From the NCBI RefSeq assembly GCF_030272615.1, contig NC_081414.1:47422501-47486500 (forward strand): a stretch of DNA of 64,000 nt, in the 5' to 3' direction. The notes below the pieces were generated by a model that was not told the origin of the DNA, searched no databases, and was given only the letters and a program-made list of their open reading frames with translations. The DNA comes from Cryptomeria japonica (taxonomy: Eukaryota; Streptophyta; Pinopsida; Cupressales; Cupressaceae). Shown in pieces: positions 44,611 through 56,490 of the stretch (its first letter is position 1; each line of letters opens with the position of its first letter). The translations under genes were made by a program, and so were the position numbers.

Positions 44611-46392
44611 CTATAAAAAAGATAAACATATATAAGATCACTGGAACAAGTACATGTATGCCTCCAAGATTTATTTAACCTTTCCACGACAATTGAGATC
44701 AGATCCATAACTACTTTACTCCATTAGCACTCCACAACATTCAACATAATATTTGTCTTAATACTTGATGATAGAACAAATTGCGAGAGAGACAAAAGAG
44801 ATGATGGACAATGGACAATGAATGAAATATTGGAAAATTAAATCAAGGGATCTCTTATTATACAAAGATTTCCCTGCAACGAATGTATCACACCCTAAGG
44901 TACACCCTATAATTGTGGATCCAAAGCATAGAAAAGTTGTTGTTTGCTACCATATCTGATAAATTTAATACCGGAAATAATAATGTACATGACAATGCAT
45001 ACAAGACACAGTAGTAAAATATATATTTATTTGCACATGCAATTATTACAAAGAAGAAGACCAGACATGGTCGGCCAAGGATTACAATTGACCTAACTAT
45101 TCCATACTTTCTTTGGCGGTACACAACATATTTAAAGGACCCGACGGTTGCCGAGAGGAACATAACCATCAACCAACAGACACATAACTACCCGAGAGTG
45201 ACAACCCACCTAATACAAACAATTGATACATTGGCAGATAACAACTATTATCAAGCATAACAATAGGCATTTCATGCCGACTATAGTTGTACCTAAAGGG
45301 ACTCCACTAAATGCAAGAACAAGATGTGAAACTTTATAGCTTCTGCTTCTTTATCCTTATTAAAGATGTGAGTCTTTGCCATTTTTTTCAAATAGAAATG
45401 TGGAGAACATTTGTCACTTTATTTCATTTATTAATTATTATATGCATGCATGTGTGGTGCGGAGACGGGAAGGTTGAGAAAAATAAGGAGGCAAGGGGAT
45501 TTGGGGGATTGGACAAGATTCCCCTCAATAAGATGAACCATCAAGTGGTTAGCTGTTGTAAATTTTGAGTTATGTGTTTTTAACACTGATTAAACTCAAC
45601 ATCTAACAATGTCAATAAGATGAGCATTCAAGTGGTTAGTTGATAGTATATTTAATCATCAACTAATTGCTCGATTGTGTAAAAAAAATTGAAATTGATG
45701 GACTAAGGAGCTTTCAAATGATGATTGGAAATAATATCTTGTCCTAAATATAATTGCATTTATGTTAAAATATCTTGTCCTTGTTTATCGGGAATAAACT
45801 TGGGTGGGATATTAGAAAGAACTTTTCTTGGCATGAGATCTATTTGGTTTTGTTAATGGCTTGAATACAAATCTTAATTTCTTTTAGGTTTCCCTTTCTA
45901 CTAAGTTTATATGGTTTATTTGAAAAAAGAGAAACGAAGATCCTTTTCAAGTCAAAAGGAGGCACCTTATGGAGTCTTCTGGTAGACTCGCGTGTAATAA
46001 CATTGTTTCATAAGTCTCAATGATTCTAGAGATCCCAAAAGAAGGATCCATAAAAATTGTTGAAGAAGGTTCAGTAATGGGGTAAAAATCAGATATCAAA
46101 TTTCCTCAAGTTTGGCCTCTCATGATATGAGAGAACCATATGAGATGCTTATTAGAGAATTCATGTAATTCCAAAACAAATATTGCAAAGTTCATAATTA
46201 TGATAAGATTCTTGATGATATTGCTACAAAAATGAAGATGATGCTGATCTTGAAGTCAAAAATCAGAATTTTGATAACAATGACAGCAAAAAGACTTTCT
46301 CTCCACCTATTGACACCTTCGAACCTGACACGTACAAAGAAAGCAACCAGAAATGTTGTTGGGAGTAATATCATGGGTGGAGATAATACATG
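44611..46392. other. No gene recognised; intron-like sequence
   Basis: Between exon A and unit K. Small open frames (44888-45172 minus, 45311-45568 plus) have no recognisable motif and no splice context. Confidence 0.45.
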
Positions 46393-47102
46393 TGTTGTGC
46401 GTTATGCACACCCCACCCCATCCTGGATAGGGCACCCCCATTTTTTTTATACACTTTGGGCTCTTGGGATGAATTGTGCAACTTTGTTCTTTTTCGGCCA
46501 ATTTGATCAATATGCACAACTTGGGCGATTTTCACTTTGGTGAATTTCGAGCTTTTTAGACCTGAGTTTCGTATTATGAAGAGGGCGTTGAAAATGTGAA
46601 GGAAGGGTCGTGTGGTTGCATTCAAAAGGCTCGACTTTGTTTTGCCCAACAAAAAAAGGGAATGCGAGTATAAAGTCACACTCTTTCCTTCAAACCCCCC
46701 AAATTTTGAAGTGAGGGCAAAGTCACGTGGAGTCGTGCATTTTTAGCAGAGAGCTGAGTTTTATAATAAAACCAAGCAAATAAAATCGCTCAAAATGGAC
46801 TGAAAACCCGAAATTTGTTTTTTTGTGAAAGGTTAGGTAAAAGAGCAAATCACGCAATCCCTCTCACAGGCCCGAAATCACATGATGAGGGTGAATCAAA
46901 GGTCAAGAGGATGCTTAAAGCAACCACAAAAAGGCATTTCAAAATGTAATGTCCCTACTAGTTAGAGATCATTAACCTGCAAAACAGATTGTTAGAATAC
47001 AACAAACATATATATACATAGGTAAGTAATCCAAATTACAATCTAACTTCAATGCTCAATTAACATAATCATAATTATTATTTCATAAAAAGGATACGGA
47101 TG

Positions 47103-47475
47103 TCATACGATGTATGACCTTAGGCGGCTTGTGAGGCTCGCCTTCTTGGAACCCCTTCGTTCCAAGCCCTCCAGGAAATCGAAGATGAATTCGATTCCTG
47201 TCTTGGGTGTAACCTCTTACACCCAAGCCCTCCAAGGAAGACTCTTGCCTTTCCTTGCCTTGGGTGATGCCTTCATCATCCAAGTCCTCAGAAGGGGTCG
47301 ACCTGACCTTTGAGTCCTGTCTTGAGTATAACCTCTTATACCCAAGCCAGCCAAGGAAGACCCTTGCCTTTCCTTGTCCTGGACGATGCCTTCATCATCC
47401 AAGTCCTCAAAGGGGGTGGACTCAATCCTTCCCTTCTTGGTTGAATTTGAACCAACCAAGCCTTGTAATTCCATA
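47103..47475. repeat. Hairpin array with 119-bp repeats in M
   Basis: Consecutive inverted repeats: TCATAC-gat-GTATGA (47103), CTTGGAAC-cccttc-GTTCCAAG (47145-47166), ATCGAA-gatgaa-TTCGAT (47178-47195), CTTGGGTGTAA-cctc-TTACACCCAAG (47202-47227) and CTTGGGTGATG/CATCATCCAAG (47259-47284). A diverged repeat of the fourth, CTTGAGTATAA/TTATACCCAAG, is 119 bases on (47321-47346). The G-C to A-T pair change keeps that base pair. Confidence 0.8.
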
Positions 47476-49703
47476 ACATTTTGTTCATGAATATATATAT
47501 TTTTTTATGTAAAAAAAACCTTTATTGCATTATCTAATTAATTCATAGATATATATATTAACATGACTTTTCATCTTCCATATCTACGATATGTTACTAA
47601 AAATACCTTGTATTCATTAATCCCTCTTGGTATTGTTGACGTGTATTTTGTACACAATCATACACAGAATAAAATACCCAAAGGCATCTTATCCTCTCTT
47701 GAATAAAGTCGCTAACTGCTGAAGATTTCGCAAGAAGGATCAGTTAGGATGACTCCAATGTTCTTTTTGGTAGGGTCTCTATGTATGGATAAGCACCAGT
47801 GGTCGTTGTGATTTGCTGTGTCCTCAAGGGGCCTTACGTTGCCGAAGATTTTGATGAACTAAACAAACTTTTAAAAAAAATGACAAAAGAGTAGGGTTTA
47901 CAAGAGGTCTAATCTAGTCTAACCCTAAGAATGACTTCATGTGGACAAGACTTGGCAAGATTCTACCAACTTCAATTTTGCCATAAATTAACAACTCAAT
48001 TGAAATTGATGCAATCTTCTAAGGTAACAAATGATTTTCAATACATCAAAGATCAAAGACACTACCACGAAGGTACATATCCAAGATACAACAATGATTG
48101 AAGGTTAAGTGATTCAAGTATCTCCAGTTGACCACGCAAGGCGTTCCTACAATCAGCAAGAAGCTAGTGGTTTGGAAAGCGAATCCTACCAAAGATCAAT
48201 TCCAACACTTTGTCCTTCGAATTAACACACTACTTTGATTGAGAATGATTCAAGTAAATTGAACAACCATGAAGATAACTTAAGAGACTTGCAACAAAAC
48301 ACCATAACTTCAATATTTCATTGATCTCAAAGTCATCATGTACAACAATTGTTCGAATTCTTTCCTCAAAACTCAATCTTGCTACAAAAGTAAATTGCTT
48401 CTAAACTCTAATCTCTCTAATACATCAATAATCTAATCTTCTTCTCACATCTAATTAATTGAAAATGAAATGAAATGAGGGTATAAATAGCATCCTCAAT
48501 TACAATGAACGGTCCAGATCAAAAAGCAGATCAACGGTCAAGATCATGACACCTAAACCCTAATTAGGGTTTGTTACAAATGGCCTCCTTTTTACTGAAC
48601 AATATTAAATGCATAGCCAAATATTAAATTTGGCACAAAAACCTAGGAGACATAGACCAATGACAATTAAGGTGCCATGTCATCTATAACAACCTCTCAT
48701 CTAGAATCTTATTCCCTTTCCAATGTTCCTTTTTAGCATATGCAGTGAATCTTGATACGATTCCTTCGATCTCAGCAATTGGAATCTCGGGAAGATTCTT
48801 CATTCTTTCTTCCAAGTGGATGACCTGATCAAATGCATCTAGAAGAGCTGCGTCCCATGTTGATTCAAGTTCCTTAGTCTTTTCAATCAGGAGCATGGTA
48901 GCAAACATCTGGTCCTGTTGCTCGTCTGTGATATTAGCGTCCTTGCAAAAGATGACCTTGATTCTATCCTCCAATTCTTGCAAATCCACATCTGTCTCAA
49001 CTTCGATCCTCCTGCCAAGAATGGTATGTAGTACCTCAAATACTCTGTCCTGGATCGGATTGATCACCTCCTCAACATGGATACATCTAGTACTGATGTC
49101 CTCAAAGAGAACACTCTTCATCTGGAGTAAGGTTGACCACTAAAGCAAACTGTGAGGTCCTCCATCCATGATCTTTTCCTGTGCTAAGACCTTCCTCGAT
49201 GTTTGTCTGATTACTTTCAAGACAGGAATGATAACATCTTTGGTATGAGCAAAAGCGGCTACTGTTATCATCAAGTTGTGGATTATCTCAAGAACCTAGA
49301 TAGCCCTATGAATAGTCTTCATCATCCTTGTTACAAATTCTACGGCAACTGTATGAGATTTGTCCATCCAAGTATTCATACGCTGGACCATACTCCTGAA
49401 TCTTTCTGCCTCATTAATTGATTGAAGGGGAAGTGCCTGTATGGGTGATCTTGCTGGATCCTGACGTCCCAAAGGCTCATTGACATGACTGAAATATGTC
49501 CTCCATGCACCGACCTCTCTCTCAAGCTTTCTATTCTTCTCCATTTCTTCTCTAAGCTTGTCTTTCAAGGCCTCAAATGAATCGGTGGCATCATCCATCG
49601 TCTGTTCGGCTGTAGATGGACCTAGCTCAAATGTCTCTATATCATATTCCTCTGCTAGGATCTCCCCTTCATACTTGTCCATTGCCGGTGTAGCTATCTG
49701 CAA

Positions 49704-51834
49704 TTTTCTGGATCCAGTCTCATCTCTAATCATCTTGGACATCTTGGTAGCCTTCCTCTTCTCTGTTACTTCCTGAGAACGTCCAACAAGGCTCTCCAAA
49801 TCAATCACATTGTCCTCGTCCTCAATCACTATCACTTTAGTTAATCTTTCCTTCAACCAATCCGGGATGGCCGATCTTGTCTCTTTGACCTGTATTTCCT
49901 TATGCAATATTTCTTCTTCTCTGGAAGGAGATTTTATTTCGTTATCTTCTCTATCTTCATGTAGCTCATAATCTTGGAGAGATCCATCTGGTGACCCTTG
50001 CAGTGCCTGTCCTTCTTCCTGCCTATCATTCTGTACCATTGACTCCATAGATTCTTCCACTTCAAGTGTCCTCTTCTCTGGTCTAGAAGATGTACCGGAT
50101 GAACGATCTCGATTGGCCCCTTGCTTCTTCTTGGAAGATTCTCTCTTTTCAGGTCTCTCTTTCCTCTTCGAACCTCTTGGATGGAGATTGCCTTCACTTG
50201 CACATCAAAGGTCGCCTTCACTTGTATTTCTAGGATTAGGATTGCCTTCGCTTACACTAGCTCCACCTTCGGCTGGTTTCTCTTCCAAAGTGAAAGTCAT
50301 AGCTATGCCTTGCTCTCTCAACTTCTGATGCTGCACATCAACCCATCTACGAGTACAAGACAAGACTGGAGCCATCAAAGTATCTAGATCCACGACATCG
50401 GGCTCATTCCAATCTAACCTTATTGATTTGCTTTCTCGATCATAGGATGACTGGAGATGTCTGCCACTGTCCTGAGCTTGGTCGGCCGCTCTATAAATCC
50501 TGCAATTCTTGATGAAATCCAAAGGCAATCTAGAATGCATCTTTCTTTTCACTTCAAGATCGTCTAAGAGATTCATCATAAAATCTTCTATCTGAAACTC
50601 ATGCTTAAACTTCCTGCCGACTGTCTCCTCTAAATATCCATGTGGATCAAAGCTTTCTCTCAAAGCAAAGGATGAAAAAGAATACAAAGCTAACTCCTTC
50701 TCTGCGTCATCAAATTTCTGGATCCAGTCTCATCTCTAATCATCTTGGACATCTTGGTAGCCTTCCTCTTCTCTGTCACTTCCTGAGAACGTCCAACAAG
50801 GCTCTCCAAATCAATTACATTGTCTTCGTCCTCGATCACAATCACCCTCGTTAATCTTTCCTTCAACCAATCTGGGATGGCCGATCTTGTCTCTGTCACT
50901 TCCTGAGAACGTCCAACAAGGCTCTCCAAATCAATTACATTGTCTTCGTCCTCGATCACAATCACCTTCGTTAATCTTTCCTTCAACCAATCTGGGATGG
51001 CCGATCTTGTCTCTTTAACCTGTATCTCCTTATGCAATGTTTCTTCTTCTCTGGGAGGAGACGTTATCTCGTCATTGTTCTTGTCTTCATGTAGCTCATA
51101 ATCTTGGAGAGATCCACTTGGCGACCCTTGAGGTGCCTGTCCTTCTTTATCATTCTGTACCATTGACTCCATAGACTCTTCTACTTCAAGTGTCCTCTTC
51201 TCTTGTCGAGAAGATGTGCCGGATGAACGATCTCGGTTGGCCCCTTGTTTCCTCTTGGAAGATTATCTCTTCTCAGGTCTCTCTTTCCTCTTCGAGCCTC
51301 GTGGATGGAGATTGCCTTCACTTGCACTTCGAAGGTTGCCCTCATTTGAATTTCTGGGATTAGGATTGCCTTCGCTTACACTAGCTCCACCTTCGGCTGG
51401 TTTCTCTTCCAAAGTGAAAGTCATAGCTATGCCTTGCTCTCTCAACTTCTGATGCTGCACATCAACCCATCTGCGAGTACAAGACAAGACTGGAGCCATC
51501 AAAGCATCTAGATCCACAACCTCGGGCTCATTCCAATCTAACCTTACTGATTTGCTTTCTCGATCATAGGATGACTGGAGATGTCTGCCACTGTCCTGAG
51601 CTTGGTCGGCCACTCTGTAAATCTTGCATTTCCTGATGAAATCCAAAGGCAATCTAGAATGCATCTTTCTTTTCACTTCAAGATCGTCTAAGAGATTCAT
51701 CATAAAATCTTCTATCTGAAACTCATGCTTAAACTTCCTACCGACTGTCTCCTCTATATATCCATGTGGATCAAAGCTCTCTCTCAAAGCAAAGAATGAA
51801 AAAGAATACAAAGCTAACTCCTTCTCTGTGTCAT
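49704..51834 (-). repeat. Tandem duplication of about 1003 bp inside the G gene
   Basis: 49704-50706 and 50711-51834 are near-identical copies, the second longer by a 120-bp internal repeat. The junction near 50707 has tcatc/aaattt with little homology. It disrupts the ORF. Confidence 0.88.
50776..51015 (-). repeat. 120-bp in-frame tandem repeat in the G gene
   Basis: tcacttcctgagaacg recurs at 50776 and 50896. The unit is 40 codons and repeats the peptide TRSAIPDWLKERLT...SQEVTE in frame. It is absent from the other duplicate at 49770 on. Confidence 0.9.
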
Positions 51835-53904
51835 CCATGGCTAAAGCATTAGGACATACCTCAACTGAATTGCCTAAGATAATAGGTATAGGAACTCCAT
51901 TTCCATGTCTGTGTCTGAATGCCTTCGCATAAGCGGCCAACTGTCTTGTTACCTCAAGTAACACAATTCTGTCTGTCGGATATCTCGGCAACATGTATGG
52001 AGGTGAAGGACATCCATGAACTCTAATATAAGTAAACTTCGGAAATTGGATAAACCAAGCACCGTACCTCTTCACTAGTTCCTGTGCATCCTGAGATAAT
52101 CTGTTGTGAATCCCGCCTTGCAACGTCCTTGTGATGTTCATCGTGAAGGTATCATTAACTAACTTGTAGTTGCTTCCTGGCGGATGATGCAAGTGGACAT
52201 AGGAATCACAAACTCTGACCTCGCCGGGTCCTCTTCCAATCACTCCTCTGTGAGGTAGTCCTGCGTACTCAAAGCTCCTAATCAAAGCATATATGACGTA
52301 TGAACTCATGTGGAAGGACTTGGTAGCCTTCAATCTCCTCAACTGTACGTCCAAGCAATGGCTAATTATCCTAGCCCAATGAATTGTTCCTTTTCCCTGA
52401 ACTATCACCTGGATGAAGTAGAACATCCACTTCTCAAAGTAGAAGGCTTGAGGGGCTCCTGTGACTCGGTTGAGCATTGTAATCAAATCTCTGTACTCCT
52501 CCTGGAAATCAATCCTATGTGGTGTGTTCGATATCTTGCTCAGGCGAGGACGACTCTTAAGTAACCAGTTCTTGTTGATGATGCTTAGGCAAGCATCTGG
52601 ATCATCTTCGTACATGGACCTGGCTCCTTCTATGCTCTTGTAGACCATATCTTTCTGCTCTGGAAGATAAAAAGCCTCACTTATAGCCTCTTCTGAAAGA
52701 TAAGCTAAAGTGTTTCCTTCCTTGGACACGATCGTTCTGGACTGAGGATCATAATGACGAGCACACTCGATCATCAACTCATGACACTGTACTGCTGGAG
52801 GGAAGCCGGCCGCCTTAATGATGCCACTTTCGATTATCCTCCTGGTGACAGGTGATGGCTTACCAATGTAAGGGACCTCTCGAAACTTCTTCGTACTGAA
52901 GTTGCCCAAGTTCGTATCTCCAATGTTGCTCCATTTAGACACGATCTTGGTCTCCACTTCCTCGTTCTTTTGGTCTTCCTTCATGAGAGCTTGACGACTG
53001 GTGGATGCTCCCGCCTTCGGGGTCGCCATTGTAACACCTACACAACATTTCATAATAAGTAACAGATTTTGCAATGTATAACATAGATTAGATTAATTTT
53101 AGGAAACTTCATGATAAGTCCTTGAGTTATCATTTCCTAAAAACGATTGAGCTATTGGAATTCAAAAATTTCAAAATTCAAAATTTTAAGGCTATGACGA
53201 TCAAAAATTCAAAATTTAAAACAAGGGATCTTGCCATACCTTATTCGAGAGCTAACTCTAGAATGCAAAACAAAGGAATTCGCCTAGGCAAAATTAATGT
53301 TAGATGGCTTCGACGTGATCTCTCTTCAAATGAACGTCCCCTTTAGTAATTCGCCACCTTTGGAAGGGATCTTCAATGTCTTTGGCAAGTTCGCCTTAAT
53401 TCTAACTTCAAGTTCGCACTCCCCTTTGAAGATATTTCGCACCACCTTTGGATAGAAACTCGCACTTCTTTTTTATGAAATTCGCTCCTCCTTGTCTTCT
53501 CCAAAATCGCATGTAAAGATGATTGAATGATGATGTGAAAATGAAATTTTCACCTCCCCTTTATAGGCGCTTACCCCCCTTTATTACCTTAGGCCGACTT
53601 TTGCAAAATGAGGTAATTTAAAACAATTTTTTAAATAAAACCAAGGCCGACTTTTATAAAATAAAAGAATTAAAATCCCAAGCGCCCCATTTTTATTATT
53701 TAAAATAATAATTAATTAATTAAATGCCATCGTTTTTTTTTTTAATTAATTCGATTTTTAAATAGGCAAAAATTAATTAATTAATGTTTATGCGCAATTT
53801 TTAAATGCTATCAATTGATTTATCGATTTTTCTAGCATTTAATAAATTTCAAAAAAAAATGTATTTTTGCGCTAAAACTTGGAGAAGTGGAAAGATTCAA
53901 ACCT

Positions 53905-55500
53905 TATCGCTCTGGTCCCTGACTGAGGGACAGGAGCGAACTATCATCTTGGCCTTGATCCTTTTGCGTTTTACGTTCAAAACCTCCATCTCCACGTTGA
54001 AACTGGCATATTTGCAAGGAATTTCGAACTTGAGTGACTTGATTTCGTAAATGAATGGCTCCTGAGGTTGATATCGCCCTGGTCCCTTGGTGAGGGACAG
54101 GAGCGATCCCTATGTTCTAGCCAAAATTCTTCGTTTTGTAACCTTTGTTTCTTGTCCATTACCTTCCAAACGATATCCTTGATCTTGTGTATCTTTGCCT
54201 TGTCATGATTTTGAAGGAAAATGAATGATTTTGTGAAAATCGCCCTGGTCCTTGCCTGAAGGACAGGAGCGATATAGGTTCCTTGTTCAAATTGATCACC
54301 TTTTAACGTTTGGCCTCTTTGCACATCATCTTCTTAAGATACCTTTGATACTTTGCAACCTCGCATAACCTTGACTTGGCATGATTTTTGAAGGATTTGG
54401 CTAGTATGGTAAATATCGCCCTGGTCCCTGACTGAGGGACAGGAGCGAACTTCAATGTTTTGGGCTCATCCTTGCTTCCATCAACTTGCAATTGCTTTCA
54501 TAATGTAGAATGAGGTCCTTTGATCCCTCTTAGACACTTGAAACTTGATAAACCTTCAAAATTTAAGCCTTCATGAAGATTTCGCTCTGGTCCCTGACTG
54601 AGGGACAGGAGCGATCTTGGACATTTGGTGTAATTCTTTCAACTTTAGCGGTCCTTGTAACTTTGTTCTTCGTCAAGATGCTTCAAAACGTCCTTGCCTC
54701 CATGTATCCTGACTTGGAATGGTTTGAACTTGAGTGGAAGGCAAGATAATCATCATTTCGCCCTGGTCCCTAGCTGAGGGACAGGAGCGAATTTGCACTT
54801 GTAGGCTCCATCATACTTTGCTAACTTCAAAAATTTATCTTCAATAGACTCATTGTGTCCCCTTCCCTTCATCTTTGGCCGGGAGTTTGTTCAAACTTGG
54901 CGAGAAATTGTCCTAAGGCAAAAATTGCTCTGGTCCCTGACTGAGGGACAGGAGCGCCTAGGCCAATTTGAGTCTTCCATTTTTGTAATCTTCAATTTGC
55001 CTTCAACGGGTTCATTTCATCCTCCTTTCTTGCTTCAAACTCAAAACTTGCTCAATCTTCACTCAAATTTTGCCCTATGAGAAATTTCGCTCTGGTCCCT
55101 GGGAGAGGGACGGGAGCTACACTGAATTTCGCCCTGGTCCCTGACTGAGGGACAGGAGCGAATTTTGCATTTTTGGTCCGTTTTCCTTCACGAAGGCACT
55201 TCAAGTTATATTCAATTGATAAAACATATCTCTTTTGATCTCTTCAAATCGTCAAGTTGTTCAAATCCTGCAAGGACAAGGCAATGTTTGATTTTGAGCT
55301 TCGGTCCCTCATTGAGGGACAGGAGCGATTTTTTTTTCCTAGGGCATTTCCGTGCTCATGAAATTCTTCAAATTATATTCAACGGAAAGATCATGCCTCC
55401 CTTTACCACTTCCACTCGAAAAATCATCTTGATCCTGCAGAGACAGTAAGATTTTGAAAAACGAGCTCCGGTCCTTCATTGAGGGACAGAAGCGATTTTG
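53905..55500 (-). repeat. Hairpin array of unit G (11 copies, about 167-bp period)
   Basis: The core GGTCCCTgactgAGGGAC inside CGCTCt...aGGAGCG recurs with ggtcc at 53914, 54082, 54247, 54423, 54589, 54765, 54932, 55094, 55136, 55303 and 55470. Spacings are 168, 165, 176, 166, 176, 167, 162, 42, 167 and 167. Sequence between the cores is much less alike. It sits where the F array sits, but the sequence is unrelated. Confidence 0.93.
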
Positions 55501-56052
55501 CTCCTACAGGCCAAAATATCATGATTTTAGGATTTTAATCACTTCACAAGGCAAAAACAAGTCATTTCCAATGCCCGGGATCAAATATCAAAATTTTCAA
55601 AATTTGGTCAAAATCACTCAATTGGACAAAATTCACAATTCCCTTATCAGCACTTAGACGAATTTATTCAAAATTCCAATTGAAAATAGACCAACTCACT
55701 TAGCCTCTGGAGAATTCACTTTATTCAAAATTGCATCCTACGAGAGGAAGCTCAAAAAGCTCTCAAGACTGACTGGATTTTGGCCTAAAAAGATCAAAAC
55801 GGGAACCCTAAGGTTTGACCCTAATCCAAACAACTGACAAACTACCAAAACCCTAAAAAAACAAAGCGAAAAGCGAGCAAAAAAACGAGCAAAAAGAGGG
55901 GGTCCCCATTTTAAATGGGGCGATGTGTGAAATGGTCACAACAGGTATGCAACTTATGTGTATTTGATTTACAAGATTACCTTTTCTTTTCCTATCTTAT
56001 AACTACACTTTATAATGTAAATAAATTCCTACCAGTCAATTATGAACATGAC

Positions 56053-56265
56053 TTACCACTGAATTTACCTGTATCCATTGTCCATTAATTAATACTAATT
56101 ACTGTTAATGTGCCTCTACCCTTAATCTTATTTATTAATATTTATAATCATAAATAAGATTACCACTGAATTTACCCATATCCATTGTCCATTAATTAAC
56201 ACTAATTACTACTAATGTGCCTCTACCCTTAACCCTACTTATCAATATTTATAATAATAAATATA
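56053..56265. repeat. 107-bp direct repeat, two copies, in M
   Basis: ttaccactgaatttacc begins both copies, at 56053 and 56160. Each goes on through tccattgtccattaatta and tgcctctacccttaa. Confidence 0.88.
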
Positions 56266-56391
56266 ATCACCTTCATATATTTTACCTCTATCAATACGGG
56301 ACAAGGCTCTTACCTCTCTGTCCGTTGACCTTCCTCCCTATTTCCCTGTCGTGCTCCTCCCTTCCCTTTCCCGTGCCACTCTCCTTTATAA

Positions 56392-56490
56392 CCCGTGAGG
56401 GTTTGTGTTCCCTCACGGGCCCCTTCCGTATGAAGGGGTGCGGAGGTAACCGTAGCCTAGGCTGTGGTTACCTACGCACCACTTTGTGCG
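56392..56490. repeat. Cluster of four adjacent hairpins in M
   Basis: CCCGTGAGGG/CCCTCACGGG (56392-56419, perfect), CCCCTTC/GAAGGGG (56420-56438), GGTAACC/GGTTACC (56445-56472) and CGCAC/GTGCG (56475-56490) follow back to back in a GC-rich island within AT-rich DNA. Confidence 0.85.

Larger units (their letters stand above)
48684..53029 (-). pseudogene. Broken homologue of the unit F protein in unit G
   Basis: The start codon is at 53029 (MATPKAGAST), eight bases after an acceptor-like TTGTGTAG. The first 588 codons are open and match the F protein over its conserved region (ESGIIKAAGFPPAVQ, EKWMFYF, YGAWFIQFPKFTYIR, LPRYPTDRIVLLEVTRQ). A stop follows at about 51265 in the basic region. A 1-kb tandem duplication (49704-51834) then repeats codons of the middle, and the C-terminal parts lie in frames 50060-49296 (coiled coil with LREEMEKNRKLEREVGAW) and 49121-48684. 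Sequence identity to F is moderate, so the two genes are old relatives under some past constraint. Possible 5' intron 53239-53038. Confidence 0.85.
47634..55943 (-). mobile_element. Unit G: 8.3-kb TG...CA unit with broken large ORF, TSD GGTAT
   Basis: It is flanked by GGTAT at 47629-47633 and 55944-55948. On the minus strand it starts TGTTGTGACC with the stem CCCCATTT-a-AAATGGGG and ACCCCC, then an 11-copy hairpin array (55500 down to 53905), a probable short intron, the ORF (from 53029) and a tail ending ACACGTCAACA. No LTR pair, primer site or pol. The architecture matches F in the opposite orientation. Confidence 0.92.

Noticed and set aside
44888-45172. 94-codon hydrophobic minus-strand ORF as the next isoamylase exon
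   Set aside because: It lacks the expected isoamylase motifs and splice sites in phase.
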